Both the position numbers and the translations under genes were made by a program. A stretch of DNA of 64,000 nucleotides from Pomphorhynchus laevis (Eukaryota > Acanthocephala > Palaeacanthocephala > Echinorhynchida > Pomphorhynchidae). Each line of letters starts with the position of its first letter. Position 1 is the stretch's first letter. Below are positions 24,411 through 35,626 of the stretch, piece after piece. The stretch is taken from assembly GCA_012934845.2 (NCBI GenBank), contig WNNJ02003849.1, forward strand, positions 1-64,000. Reading direction: 5' to 3'. Under the pieces are notes generated by a model. The model saw only the letters and a program-made list of their open reading frames with translations. It was not told the origin of the DNA and made no database searches.

Positions 24411-25100
24411 CTTTTTAATTTTGAAAAGAACAACTGATGTCTGATACTGCATCTATGCACCTGCGTTCAGAAAACAAGGATGTGGTATCATCAGTATATA
24501 CCACTAGATGTTGATCGCGTTTAAATGTTTTAAAGTGTATGATAGAAGCATCAAGATATAAGATAGGATAAAGTAGGGAATCTTGAAGCGCATCTTTAAT
24601 AGGATAGAACTGACGAGCATTAAGATCATCTTCATAAAATAAACGCTTGTTGTGCAGCAGAATCTCCACCTGTTAATAATTCTCGCAGGCAACCCGATGG
24701 ACCCGAGATAAGAGATATCAAAGGGTATAGAAATACGGTCAAATGCAGAGGAAAAATCAAGGAACACAGCCACAACGAGCTGATAACTGTTATCCTGACA
24801 GAACTAGTGCACCTCACCAACTGCCGAATGAACAGAGCGAATTTTGGCAAGCCCATAGAAACTTAGTGAGATTAAGTTACGCCTACTTATATGCTTGTAG
24901 ATTCTACGCGCAAGCGCTTTTTCGTAGATGGAGATGAGGAAGGTTTGTATCGAAATACGGCTCTGACCTTTAGGATATGAGATAACATTTTTCTTGGCTG
25001 AACATATTCTGCGGTTAATCTTAATGCCAGCGGCTACATCGGATGGTGAAGCTAATAGCAGCGTAATAGCGACATCCTTTCTCTGACTGTATGTCAAAAT
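24411..25100 (-). pseudogene. LINE-A reverse transcriptase
   Basis: Motif A is AVFLDFSSAFDRIS (about 24770) and motif C is VVYTDDTTSLF (about 24500), with YTDD in place of the more usual YADD. Upstream, AKIRSVHSAVGEVH and KALARRIYKHISRRNLI come from the fingers region. Reading frames change several times. Reverse transcriptases of this kind copy the element's RNA at a nicked target. Confidence 0.82.
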
Positions 25101-25129
25101 CTAACAGACCCGAGTAGATAGTGGCGCAT

Positions 25130-26350
25130 GGAATCCGCAGGTGCCCGGAAGTGAACCCCAGGCATTCAGAATATCGGTAACCGATAAATCCCTGCTCCTG
25201 AAGTCACCCCAAGGCGGGATTGGTTGTGGAGATTGAGTGGCTCCATAATTATGTAGGGTTGGTGACTCCTTCAAAACTGTGTTAAGACCTATGCTGCCAA
25301 TCTAACCAGATGTATTCTCCTTCTAGCAGACAAACGTCTTGAATATCTTCCAGAACGAAAACTAAGATGGATTAAGACGAGCAATTCACGCTATATCTCT
25401 ACTCAGCTGGAACCTATATCTAGTGCTTCAGTATTCTTTCGAGAGAGCCTGCATGAGGAAAACAGAAAAATTAGGAAGGTTTAGCATTTTAGCTAAGATA
25501 TTAAATTTTATTGGAGTAGGATTAAATAAACGACCTTTATTGGTAGTCGAAAGTATCGTGGTAGCTTGCGAGGAGAGATAGGAATTAAATCGGGTCAGAT
25601 CGACATTTCCTACTTGTGGGAAGAGTCGGATCGCTGCTTGGAAGAAGGCTACTCTGATTAGATTATAGTGTAACCTCCTCAACCGCGCGTCTTCCTCTAA
25701 CTGCCAGCGAAGCAAGTCATGCAAGGTGGACAGTTGTTTGCGTGACTGCTCAATACAGGTAGGCTTTAGCAGCAACTTCTGGTGTAGCAGTAGAATATCA
25801 AGGAGTGAATTTGTTTTTGTGCAATGAAAGGTGGGAGCTGATGGTTTATGTATAAGATACACGTTCTAGATCTGCGAAGTGCTGCATTAATTCAACGACC
25901 AGCTGTCGTTGAAATTACCAAGTAACATGTTATAGTTGCTACCTAATATACAGTTTAGGAGGTTACGGTTTTGTGGATCTCTCCCGGCCGAATATAGATA
26001 TTGGATATTTTGAAGCTTACCGTCCTTTCATAGGGTTATCGCTAAACAAGACATGGCTGGACGAGAGTAGATTAATAGGAGGCATAACCTTATATGGCAT
26101 TTAAATAAGGTTAAAATACCTTGAGAAGAAGAGTGAGATGGGGCTATGTACGGAGTAAAGTGGGAAGATATGTGCTTTTAAAGAAACCAAGTAATGTCCA
26201 TGGGGAAAACAAATTGATCTCGTTTCCTGAAAGACTTTATCTCGACCTCCTTATCTTGACCAGATAAAAGGCTAAGGGCAAAAGCACCTTCCAAATTCCA
26301 CTGAATGACGTTAAGTGAAAACGGTTCGTAATTACTTCATAAGCAAAGGT
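25130..26350 (-). pseudogene. LINE-A APE-like endonuclease and linker, copy 1
   Basis: The clearest frame (25428-25862) reads LIHKPSAPTFHCTKTNSLLD, RVAFFQAAIRLFPQVGN and YLSSQATTILSTTNKGRLF, matching copy 2 at 28053-28787 almost residue for residue. The start of ORF2 (EPFSLNVIQWN-like) lies near 26340. Interrupted between these points. Confidence 0.75.
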
Positions 26351-26504
26351 GGAACTTGAAATGACAGCGAATCTACTAATTAAGCCCAAATAGGTAAGGT
26401 TGTTATTCCGGCTCCCGTCCTAATAGCGGGAGCGCTGACCACTCCTTGGCAGTTAGGAGAAATTTTCATCATGTCCCGTCTAGATGATCCACGCCTTTCC
26501 CTGC

Positions 26505-27936
26505 TTATGTACTTTCAGGGGGAACCGTATTTGCGGATGCACGTCTCTTTGATGTCTGTTTTGTTGAGGGTGCAGGTTGGTGAGTTGATGGCGATTGACT
26601 TGCCTTAGTTAAATTATGAATACATGTCTCCAGGGTGGATAACCTCGTATTTAGGTCGCAGATCTCGAGTTTCAGCTGTGTATAAACATCACCTACAGGA
26701 GGAATCTGAGCTGCTTGAATATTGTGAATATTGGGGTAGACGGCAATATTCTTACCAGAAGGCCCAATGCGGATTTTGCTGGTCACAGTTAGTAAATCAA
26801 GCTATCTCGTTACATGGTAGGGCGTGTTCTTCTTCCGTTAAGCCACATACACCACATTATTTGGCCCTGGATCATGATGAGCTCAAATGCACCCATGCGT
26901 AGCAGTTATTGCAGTGGGGGAACGTTTTGTTATTGAATTCGATCAGTTGAAATCGTTGATTTGGGACCAGGAAAGGGTTAAAGGCAAAAGTCTCGAAGAG
27001 GCGACCATTCTCCTCAGGTGTAGACCCAAAAGCAATAGGTTAGTGGGTGCCCCCGTTACTCTTAATGAACCTGAGGTTATTAATATTGTGCAATGATTCT
27101 AGCGGTTTTAAATCATTGACATCTATTTCTGGAGTGATGTCGGCAATCTTTATTGTAGCCACAATTGGCAAATAGGTTACCTTGGTCTTATGAGACAGTT
27201 TATTTTTTGCCATTTTAATATAATCATCTGTAATGCTTGAGGTCGCAAAAGATATCCTGTAGTCGTTTCTGGAAATTTTTGTGGAATTATATGACTCTAT
27301 TTTTGTTGTATTTGGAAAAGAATGTCTTAGAAACGAGTTTAAGTAATTTTGCTTGGAGATCAATACTATTATTGATACACACACTAAGTTTAAAAATTTA
27401 TTTATAGGAGAAAGCTCTGAAGGAGCATCTCCCTCGATGCCATGTTCAACAAAAATTCCACTGACCTTTATTGACACGTCGTTTGAGTCTTTTTTCAGAT
27501 ATAATCATTGACAGTCAGGATTTTTGCTTAAATGTGCTTTAAAATTGAAATCGTTTGATAATTTCAAGGAGGCTTGAATAGGCTTATATGTCGTTGAACC
27601 ATATTTTGTAAGAAAATTTTCAAAATAATCCAAGTATTCAGAGGCCAGATCAGGCGTACAAAATGAAATTCTGATTCCAGACTCGAAAAATTTGACGACA
27701 TTGTATAAAATTCTACCTTTAAATAATTTAGAGAAATCTTTGAGAAAAATATCAAAGAGAGATTTTCTTTCAAAGGGTTCCAGTGAATTAGCAACCACCA
27801 GATTGACTAATTTCGGCAAGGGAGGAAGTTCCCCTTCCGTGCTTAAAACAAAATAATTAGCAAAATATGCACTAACCTTGCTTTGTTTCGGAGGAATTGC
27901 GCTAGAAAATAAGTTTTGTTGAATCTTTTGAAGCAC
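26505..27936 (-). pseudogene. LINE-A ORF1 protein, copy 1
   Basis: Three minus-strand frames in order. 27505-27936 (143 aa) contains LPPLPKLVNLVVANSLEPFE and GIRISFCTPDLASEYLDYFE. 27040-27477 (145 aa) contains ELSPINKFLNLVCVSI and DYRISFATSSITDDYIKMAK. 26505-26786 contains a heptad-like LNTRLSTLETCIHNL and ends in a polar tail. The first two frames resemble each other (a KL-NLV block, a ..RISF.. block, then SLKLS/TIKIA), so ORF1 seems to carry a duplicated domain. Between 26.79 and 27.04 kb a degraded Cys/His-rich stretch corresponds to the zinc knuckles of copy 2. ORF1 proteins of such LINEs bind the element RNA. Confidence 0.65.
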
Positions 27937-28052
27937 CGCACATGTTTTCGTTGCTGCGCATTTTTCTGTGGAGCGACGTTTTTGGAAGTGCCCGGAAGAG
28001 GCCCCCAGGCGTTGAGAATATCTGTGACAGATAAGTATCTACTCCTGAAGTC

Positions 28053-28787
28053 TCACCAAGGCGAGATTGGTTGCGGAGATTGTGTGGCTCCATAATTGTG
28101 TAGGGCAAGTGACTCCTCCAAAACTTTATCAAGGCCTATACTACCGATCCAACTCAAAGCCTTATCCCTCCAACAAGCAAACTTTTCCTTCTTGAATATC
28201 TTCCAAAAGGAAGACTGAGAAGGGTTAAGACGGGCAATGCTCGCCCTATCCCTACTCAGCTGGAACCAATATCTGGTGCGCCAGTATTCATTCGAGAGGG
28301 TCAGTATGGCGAAGGAAGAGAGATTAGGGAGGTTCAGTAGTTTGGCTAGGACCTTGAGTTTCGTCGTAGTAGGACTGAAAATGCGATCTTTATAGGTTGT
28401 CGAAAGCAAGGTGGTAGCTTGCGAAGAGAGGTAGGAATTAAATTCGGTTAAACTCTCATTACCAATTCGGGGGAAGCGTTGGATAGCTGCCTGGAAGAAA
28501 GCCACTCTGATCGGGTCAAAGTGGAAACTTCTCCGAAGCAGCGTATCCTCTACTATCCGCCAGCGAATTAGATCATGAAATGTGGACAGATGTTGTCGCG
28601 ACTGCTCCGTACATAACGGTTTTAACAACCACCCCTCGTAGACCAGTAATAAGTCGAGGAGTGAATTCGTTGATGTGCAATCAAAGGTAGGGGGTGGTGG
28701 TTTGTGAATAAGATAACCGTTCTTGGCTCTGCGGTGTGCAACATTAATCCAACGACCTGTTCTGTCGTTGAAGTCACCTAGTGCCAT
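28053..28787 (-). pseudogene. LINE-A endonuclease C-terminal half and linker, copy 2
   Basis: An open stretch of 244 residues. It begins MALGDFNDRTGRWINVAHRR (the GDFN motif of APE-type nucleases) and continues TNSLLDLLLVYEGWLLKP, then helical linker sequence with RYWFQLSRDRASIARLNPS, ending QSPQPISPW. Both copies keep this region best. The length of uninterrupted frame suggests this copy is younger than copy 1 or inserted independently. Confidence 0.8.
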
Positions 28788-28878
28788 GTCAAAGCCGCTA
28801 TCAATAATACCATCCAGGAGGTCACAGTTCTTGTGAATCTATCCTGGACGAATGTATACGTTGACTGGACTGAGGCGT

Positions 28879-29199
28879 TTACCGTTCTAAACGAGTGAAA
28901 CTACCAAACAAGACGGCTGGACAAAAGTAATTTAGCAAGAGGGAGGACCTTAAAGATAACTTGACTAGGGTCAAGAGTCCTTGAGATGAAGAGGAGTGAG
29001 GTGGGGTTATGTACTGAGTATAATGGGAACAAATTATGCTTTGGGATAAATCGAGTAAAGTCCTGGGGAGACGGATAGACCGCGTCTTCTGAAGGACTAT
29101 AACATCTGCGTCTCTACCAGATAAAAGTCTAAGAACAGAAGCACCTCCCGAATTCCACTGAAGAATATTCAGTGAAAAAGGCTCAGGTTTACTCACCAT
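28879..29199 (-). pseudogene. LINE-A ORF2 start, endonuclease N-terminal half, copy 2
   Basis: Starts MVSKPEPFSLNILQWNSGGA; the N of QWN is the expected metal-site Asn. DVIVLQKTRS follows where active nucleases have LQETR, so the catalytic Glu reads Lys here. The ORF starts 14 bp after the ORF1 frame ends, a tight spacing typical of two-ORF LINEs. Confidence 0.78.
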
Positions 29200-29212
29200 T
29201 GTGACAGATCAG

Positions 29213-29743
29213 TTAAACGGGGGCAGCCAACCTAGACAGAGCTAGGTGCAAGAGGGTTTCCTCACTTGCCACTAGCCCCATCCGGGGCCGGAGCCCCTGG
29301 GCAATATCTTTATTTCCCAGTGAGGCCTTCTTTTCCTTGATCATCTTCCCCGTCTTTGGGGGGGACCGTTCTGGCCGAAGCCCCCTCTTCTTGGAGTGGG
29401 TGATTTTTAGCTCATTAGGTAAGGGGGCAGCTGTTGTCTCTACAAATTGGGATAGCAGAGGTCCAATCATTTTTTGATATTGCGAAAAAATAGCTCGTTT
29501 CTGGTTATCAAGAAGTTGAATGATGTCAGCGTTTGACATCAGGTCAACTGGTGGACCAGCTGCAGAGGCATGGTTGATCGAGGTTCTAGGCTTGACAAAC
29601 ATTTGTTTATATTCTTTAAATCTTTTGCAGCGCCTTGACCAGACCGGATGATCCCCTCCACGATTAGCGCAAGAGGGGGGTTGACATCTTTCCCCTTTTA
29701 AAGCATACTGACAATCCCTAGCACTACAAACACCGCATACCAA
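29213..29743 (-). pseudogene. LINE-A ORF1 C-terminal part with zinc knuckles, copy 2
   Basis: The 176-residue frame begins CGVCSARDCQYALKGERCQP and continues CANRGGDHPVWSRRCKRFKE. These are CCHC-type knuckles as in Gag-like ORF1 proteins of Jockey-group LINEs (family pattern C-x2-C-x-GDH-x4-C). A polar, basic tail with KKRGLRPERSPPKTGKM follows. Knuckles of this type bind RNA. Confidence 0.78.
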
Positions 29744-29950
29744 GGCCTTGCTGCATGTAGAACACCAGTGGCCTCAGCCGTAACACTTGTTACAGTGGGG
29801 GAATGTAAGTCGGTCTTCGTCAATTAGAGTGAATCCTAGGTTAAATCCTAGGAAAAGATTCGCTGACGATTTAGAAAGAAGCAGACCGGAATCAAAATCT
29901 GTATTTGCAAACGACACTAGGAGGGGTCGCCCCTTTACCTAGGACTTACC

Positions 29951-30450
29951 TCACTGAGTATAGGCCATACATTTTTTCAGGGTTATCATATCTTCTTCTG
30001 TTTGAAACAATGGAAAATTAGATATTTTAACTGAGCACTGGAGCGGTTTCAAAGTTATGGAACCAGAGTCCAATAGGTACTTGTCGAAATAATCTTTGTA
30101 TTCCTTGAATAAAGAGGCATTCGGGAAGGAAACTCTTACGGTATTGCCCAAAATCTTCACTGAATTGAACAGCACCCTGTTTGAATGAATTGTTACAGAC
30201 TTATGCAAAAAAGTTGAGAAGAGATTGCGTTTCTCTAATGGTTTTGTTGAATTGATAATGCACAGGTTAGCTAATTTTGGAATCGGGGGTAGCAGCCCCT
30301 TATCTGCATTTTATAAACAAGAAACTTCACTAACCTGGTTAGAATTGTCTCCAGTAGACAAATTTTTGATCCAGATCGTTCATTTCTTCTATATTCCGCT
30401 GGAAAATCACCAAAAGTTGTTGAGCTTTAAAGCTCCGACAGCGTTTTAGC
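29951..30450 (-). pseudogene. LINE-A ORF1 N-terminal domain, copy 2
   Basis: Frame 29951-30208 reads NRVLFNSVKILGNTVRVSFP and YKDYFDKYLLDSGSITLKPL, matching the first domain of ORF1 in copy 1. Upstream (to about 30450) the minus strand continues with PKLANLCIINSTKPLEKRNL-like sequence. Confidence 0.65.
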
Positions 30451-30544
30451 ATTCACTTTTGCACACATTTGAATTGACAGCGAATAACAAGAAACACCCA
30501 TCAAAGAATTTATTTGCATGCAAATAATCGCCCTAAATTACAAA

Positions 30545-30870
30545 CGGCTTTATTAAATCGACTTACCTAAAGAGAGCTAAATGGGACATGAAACGAGCCC
30601 AGCATCTGTTATTAAGAGAGAATGCTCATGTACGCCTATGGGTACCTGTGCAATCTAAGGATTAGTCTTCTTTTATATAGAACATACTCCTGAGCAAAGA
30701 CTAAGGTTTCTCAAGAACTTAATCTCGCTATTACCAACCATTGTATACCTCGACTGGACCCTCATGTGTGTGAGAGTCCCTAAGTGGTTTAGCCGGAAAA
30801 CGGTGCATTAGTGTATGCTGGAGGGTGCTGATACCCCAGTCTGTTTAAATAGTGGAAAACTGTGGTGAAT
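30545..30870 (+). mobile_element. LINE-A 3'-end fragment, inverted relative to copies 1 and 2
   Basis: Plus-strand sequence here matches the reverse complement of 23.93-24.17 kb along its length, including the GCATCTGTTATTAA, TTAGTCTTCTTT, CAAGAACTTAATCTCGC and GTGGTTTAGCCGGAAAACGG stretches. It lies just past the 5' end of copy 2. Confidence 0.75.
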
Positions 30871-30879
30871 TGATAAACT

Positions 30880-31300
30880 TAGACACCGATTGATTTTGTT
30901 TGTTTTGCTTTTCTGTTTAAATATGCTATTAGCTGCATGTTGTTTTTAGTAAAATAACCTATTATTAAATCGACATTAAAATAATCTGATTAAGAGTGAT
31001 CAAATGTTTTCAGTTGCAAACTTAATTAACTTGAAAATTAAAATGTCTATTTGTAATTCAATAAAAGTATATGAAGGCAATGACTAAAATTCAATCATCC
31101 AAAGCATATCTGAATGTTTTACAAATCTTACAGTAAACTTAAAGTTTTAACGATCGATTGAAACCAAATGTAGATCCAATCTAATATACTACATCATGTT
31201 TGTTATTCAATGTTTATCTCTTGTCAATATTATTCATCTCAAATTGTATTTAATAGGAATACTTTCTTTTTAACAAAATACTATAAAAAATTTATTTAAA
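30880..31300. other. AT-rich sequence
   Basis: No supported feature. Confidence 0.35.
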
Positions 31301-31645
31301 CTCTTAAGCAACACAGTTCTGAGGATAGTAAAAAGTATGCTTTGTACTAGAATAAGGTCCACGACGGTTCCTCATTTGGACTCGTCGCTATGTTGGGCGA
31401 CGAGTAGGGGCTGAAACTTCATGACATAGCAGTTCATCCTGATGACTTCTAATCCTTATGCTTTACATCGTATGTTATTTATTAGTCTACTCATAAAATT
31501 TGATTTTTATTTTAAACTTCAATAACAAATGTTAACTTTATATAAATATAAATTGCATAAAATCTTATATAATTATTTATTATTTATCTTTATTTTTATT
31601 TATAATATAAAATACGTAGACTCAGTTATTTGATTATAAGTGATT
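31300..31645 (+). mobile_element. PLE 3' module and tail
   Basis: Degraded last codons, then TTTGTACTAGAATAAGG, CGCTATGTTGGGCGACGAG, GACATAGCAGTTCATCCTGATGAC, TTATTTATTAGTCTACTCAT and the terminal AAATACGTAGACTCAGTTATT. Confidence 0.7.
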
Positions 31646-32531
31646 TATTTGTTGCTTTTGGTTAATTATTTACTATTCGTTGATCCAATTTCATATTTGC
31701 TTTTAGCATATTCAAATTCAAGTAGGTTGTCCTAACAGAAAATTTCTCGTTATTCGACTGTAAATTAAATTTTAAGTCAAGTACTTTTCAGCAAGATTTT
31801 TGTATTTTAGATACAATAAATCTACTTATAGGTAAGATTTCTTAAGTGACGACACTTCAAACATGCACCTACGCAGTATGATATTTACTGATTGCTAATC
31901 GACATATCGCTGTCTTTACTACGTTTTTGCTTAGAAATAATCAGTCATATTTATATTATTTACGATAGTCAAGAGGAGCTTTATTTTGTATTTGAAACGT
32001 CACAAATATCGCTGTACCTTACAAATATTAATAATCACAACCTCTAACTAATGTGCTAAGGTACATTACTTAACGGATATAAACGTTATTGTATGTTGAA
32101 TGTTTAGTCGAACACATGCAACTATAAAAGTATAAAGATATATAAATTCGTGATATCACATACAGGATAATATATATAACACGATTGAGTAAAATGCTAA
32201 TTAACAATATAACACGAATAGGCTAATTGGAAATAGATACCAGCTTAATCGACTGGCACTAGCGGCTCTATTTAAATACATATATAAATTAGTGATATAA
32301 CATACAGGAAAATATATAGTACGAAAATGATCAATTCAGTAATTAACTAACTAGATAGTGAGTGATGAGGTTTCGACTAAATTCGTTAAATGTCAGCAGA
32401 ATTCTTATCACATTACTTTTAAATTTGACAAAAAGTATTCTTAAACAACTAAACGTCATATGTTAATATCCAATTTAAATTTTCTGGTTTATTAGATACG
32501 TTATAATACTAGATTTAAAAAAAATGATTTT

Positions 32532-32675
32532 AATGTTCTCAGCTAATAGCAACCCATTTGTTGATATAAAAAGTAAACTATTTGTGTTGTAAAATAGTAT
32601 ATAAAAGGGTATTTTACTTGAAATATTCTTTAAAGATATTTTGTTAGTCATTTGTTTATCAAAGTTAGTCATTTA
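32532..32675. repeat. Left copy of a ~144-bp direct repeat
   Basis: Begins AATGTTCTCAGCTAATAGC and ends CAAAGTTAGTCAT. The right copy at 34569-34711 differs at only a few positions. About 1.9 kb separates the two. Confidence 0.88.
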
Positions 32676-33074
32676 TTTTAATACTATATCAAATACTAAG
32701 TTAGGAATACAAATAGAATTTGAACGCAGAATAACATTTGATATGTATTATCAAATGGATAAGAATTCAAAATTATTGAAAATAATATAAAATATGTAAG
32801 TTTTAGAATGTACATTAAGGGGAAAGGGAATTAAATGGTGTAAAGTGAATAAAAGGGAATTAATATAGGTAAATGAGATAAATAAAGAAAACATTTCTTC
32901 TTCCTCAGTATATCCGAATATCCAGTATTTATTCCACTTTATATCGAAGTATAGTTTCTAGCGTAGTATAGAAATTCTAATTATTGTCATATATATTGTA
33001 TTAATTTTCCTTTATACAACCTATACCAATTTCATCTAATTTACTTAATTAAACTAACTTTATCTCTTAGAGAT

Positions 33075-33205
33075 TTCAAAGTATCTGGTATTTCTTCCTC
33101 AGTATATTAAAGTATCTGGTATTTCTTCTTCCTCAGTATATCAAATCATCTAGAATTTTTTATTGCTTAGTATATTAAAGTATTTAGTATTTCACATTAT
33201 ATTCA
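33075..33205. repeat. Degenerate tandem repeat (CTTCCTCAGTATATTAAAG units)
   Basis: Units of about 43 bp carrying TCAGTATAT-AAAGTATCTGG and TATTTCTTC recur three to four times; a related unit lies near 32900. Confidence 0.7.
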
Positions 33206-34568
33206 AATATAGATTCTATGATACAGAAATTTTCGTTATCCACCTGGTTAATTTTCGCTGGAAGAAAACAGACTAGATCCCGATATCTTATAAAAAAGCA
33301 ATTTGGAATATTTGCATTCAAGTGTTTATATATTGCAATCACGTTCGACTTTGTACTTAATTTACCAGACTGATTCAACCAGTTAATTTTCTACAAATGA
33401 TATAAAGATGATAAATGATTGACAAGAAAGACCATTGAAAGTGGGGGAAATTAAATAATTAATAAAAATATTAATCGATAAGAAGTTGTTTAGTTAAAAA
33501 ATAAATAATTGGCAAGTAAATTTTATTAAATCAGCGAATATTCATCAACAATAGAACAATAATTATTTTGTGTTTTTATTACCGTAATAAAATACGCTTA
33601 ATGCAAATTGATTTTTGGTTCATGTTAAAATCTTATTAAAACTTTACAGCTTCGATCAGTACTTAAAGATGCACGAACAAGATATATTCATCAAGTAAGT
33701 CAATAATGTTTTTGAATGAATAATTATATACGGTGATGTGATTTTTAAATTTCAATAAATAGCAAAACCCTCAATTAGAAATAAATATTTAACTCTCTGA
33801 GGAAAATGTTTACATTGATAATTTTTTAAAATAAAAAAATATAAATTAGTTTATTGATAATTAATTTGTTAAAATTGATCACTTTGTTATTTTATTATTA
33901 TAATATAATTTGCTTTTTCGTTAAACTTTATATTCTGTGATGAGTATGATATCGTTTACACAAAACGAACTTACTATAAGAATAGAGTATAAAGGCAATT
34001 ATTGATATTATATTTCATTATCCTAACCTTTAAGACAAATGTAAGTTTAAAAGTTTTTAACATAGAGAAAGTTATCTTACAGTGTTATTGCAGATTGTCG
34101 TTCTTAATAATTCTTATTTCAGCAATATAATGATGAATTTAGTGATAAATAGATATTGTTAAACTGACAGTTTGTAAACCAACAACGAGCCATTTATATA
34201 TTAAAAAAGTTTAGATTTATCTAAACCTTATTACTGCCTTTAATATCAAATTGAAAATATACATTTATAACTCCTTGTAGAGATATTTATATATCTACAA
34301 GATAGATAAATACAGATATAATATATTTATATTATAATTATAATTATTTATTAAAAATTAATAATTATAATAATTATTCAGAATATAATTTTTTATCAAA
34401 ATTGATAACCGTTAACAATTTTGATAATAAACATGTCGAATCTTTATATAAGTTCGCGACGCTAAATCTCTATATTAATTATAATCCATATATTCTTTAT
34501 TAATTATAAAGATTATAATTATCTTATAATATATTAATTGCCAGCTTGAATTTGAAGGTCAAATACAA

Positions 34569-34711
34569 TGTTCTCAGCTAATAGCAACCCATTTGTTGAT
34601 ATAAAAAGTAAACTATTTGTGTTGTAAAATAGTATACAAAAGGGTATTTTACTTAAAATATTCTTTAAAGATATTCAGTTAGTCATTTGTTTATCAAAGT
34701 TAGTCATATAT
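34569..34711. repeat. Right copy of the ~144-bp direct repeat
   Basis: See the left copy at 32532-32675. It ends exactly where PLE coding sequence begins (about 34712). Confidence 0.88.
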
Positions 34712-34716
34712 TATAT

Positions 34717-35626
34717 CGATATTGATGGTTATAAATTAAACCATCAAGTAAATATAAATTTTCAAAATATAAATACATACGATTTTAGTACGCTTTATAC
34801 AAATCTAGATTTAGTAGATATTAAAGAAGCGTTAGTAAAATTAATTAATCTTATATTCGGAAGAAGATACACATATATGTGTTATAATAACTATAATGCC
34901 AATCTATCAAAAATTAAACCATCAAGTAAATATAAACATATGGATAAAATTGAATTAATAGAATCCTTAAATATTTTGATAAATCAAAATTATTTAAAAG
35001 TAGGGACATCTATATTTAGACAAGTAAAAGGTGTTCCAATGAGTGGTAATAGTAGCCCAATTATGGCTGACTTGTTTTTAAGCTTTATAGAATATGACTT
35101 TGTTCATAACTGTGTAAAAACTAAATCGAAACAATATAAATATATGAATTATATGTTTCGATACATTGATGATATATGTGTATTTTATTCTAATAATTTT
35201 TATTCAATTAGTGAACAAATTTATCGAGAAAGCCTTTTTCTCAACAAAACCAATATAAATGATAGAGAAGGTGTATATCTAGATATGAACATTAAATTAA
35301 CATTAACTAAAACTACTATTAATTTATATCGTAAAGATGACATATTTAAATTTACAAGAAACATATTTTTGCATGAGCATTCATGCATACCATATAATAT
35401 AAAATATAATACATTAAATAATGAAATTTTAAGAATTGCAACAATATGTAATGATATTGGCTTTCTTCAATATCATTTAAATAATTTAATAGATACATAT
35501 TTTAAACTAGGTTACTATAAAAATAACATCAAGCAGAAAATAGTAAAATATATAAATCAACACAATAATATAAAGAATAAATTTAAACTCTTAAGTGGCA
35601 AATTTTCATGGATGGATAATAAATAA
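34717..35626 (+). CDS. PLE reverse transcriptase, longest intact frame in the window
   Basis: The frame is open from about 34717, although the first Met listed is at 34877. It reads NINTYDFSTLYTNLDLVDI (motif A region), KVGTSIFRQVKGVPMSGNSS and PIMADLFLSFIEYDF (motif B), YMFRYIDDICVF (motif C, catalytic DD), GVYLDMNIKLTL (motif D region), and a C-terminal helical part with YNIKYNTLNNEILRIATICN and IKNKFKLLSGKFSWMDNK, then stop. The DFSTLYT/GVPM/RYIDD combination is that of Penelope-like RTs. In classical Penelope a GIY-YIG endonuclease follows the RT; here the protein stops at once and the family's foldback tail begins. The N-terminal part is cut off by truncation at 34.71 kb, so an N-terminal nuclease cannot be excluded. 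It is a partial copy, but the frame is clean over some 300 codons. Confidence 0.85.

Larger units (their letters stand above)
23880..27960 (-). mobile_element. LINE family A, copy 1 (ORF1 + endonuclease + RT), decayed
   Basis: Read from right to left it holds ORF1 with two related N-terminal domains (27.9-27.0 kb), a Cys-rich stretch and coiled coil (27.0-26.5 kb), an APE-type endonuclease (26.35-25.1 kb), the reverse transcriptase (25.1-24.4 kb) and a conserved C-terminal region and 3' end (24.4-23.9 kb). The order is that of two-ORF LINEs of the Jockey/I/R1 group. GC content is well above the flanks. There are many stops and frame changes. Its right end abuts copy 2 at about 27960. Confidence 0.85.
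27965..30540 (-). mobile_element. LINE family A, copy 2 (ORF1 + endonuclease, no RT)
   Basis: From right to left: ORF1 N-terminal domain (30.45-29.95 kb), zinc-knuckle region (29.74-29.21 kb), ORF2 endonuclease and linker (29.2-27.97 kb). It stops where the RT would begin; the sequence at 27.97-28.1 kb corresponds to 25.13-25.25 kb of copy 1. The missing 3' end may be the inverted piece at 30.55-30.87 kb. Confidence 0.8.
31650..34560. other. AT-rich sequence with small duplications
   Basis: A direct pair of about 65 bp sharing TATATAAATT-GTGATAT, ACATACAGGA and GCTAATTAAC/AGTAATTAAC lies at about 32145-32215 and 32282-32350. A minus-strand frame at 33184-33378 has an ordinary-looking composition but no motif or strong splice context, so no gene is called. 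Confidence 0.35.

Noticed and set aside
24743-24937. Plus-strand frames within the LINE-A RT region
   Set aside because: They are opposite-strand shadows of the minus-strand RT.
33184-33378. Minus-strand 64-codon frame as an exon
   Set aside because: The residues look ordinary but there is no recognised motif and only weak splice context.
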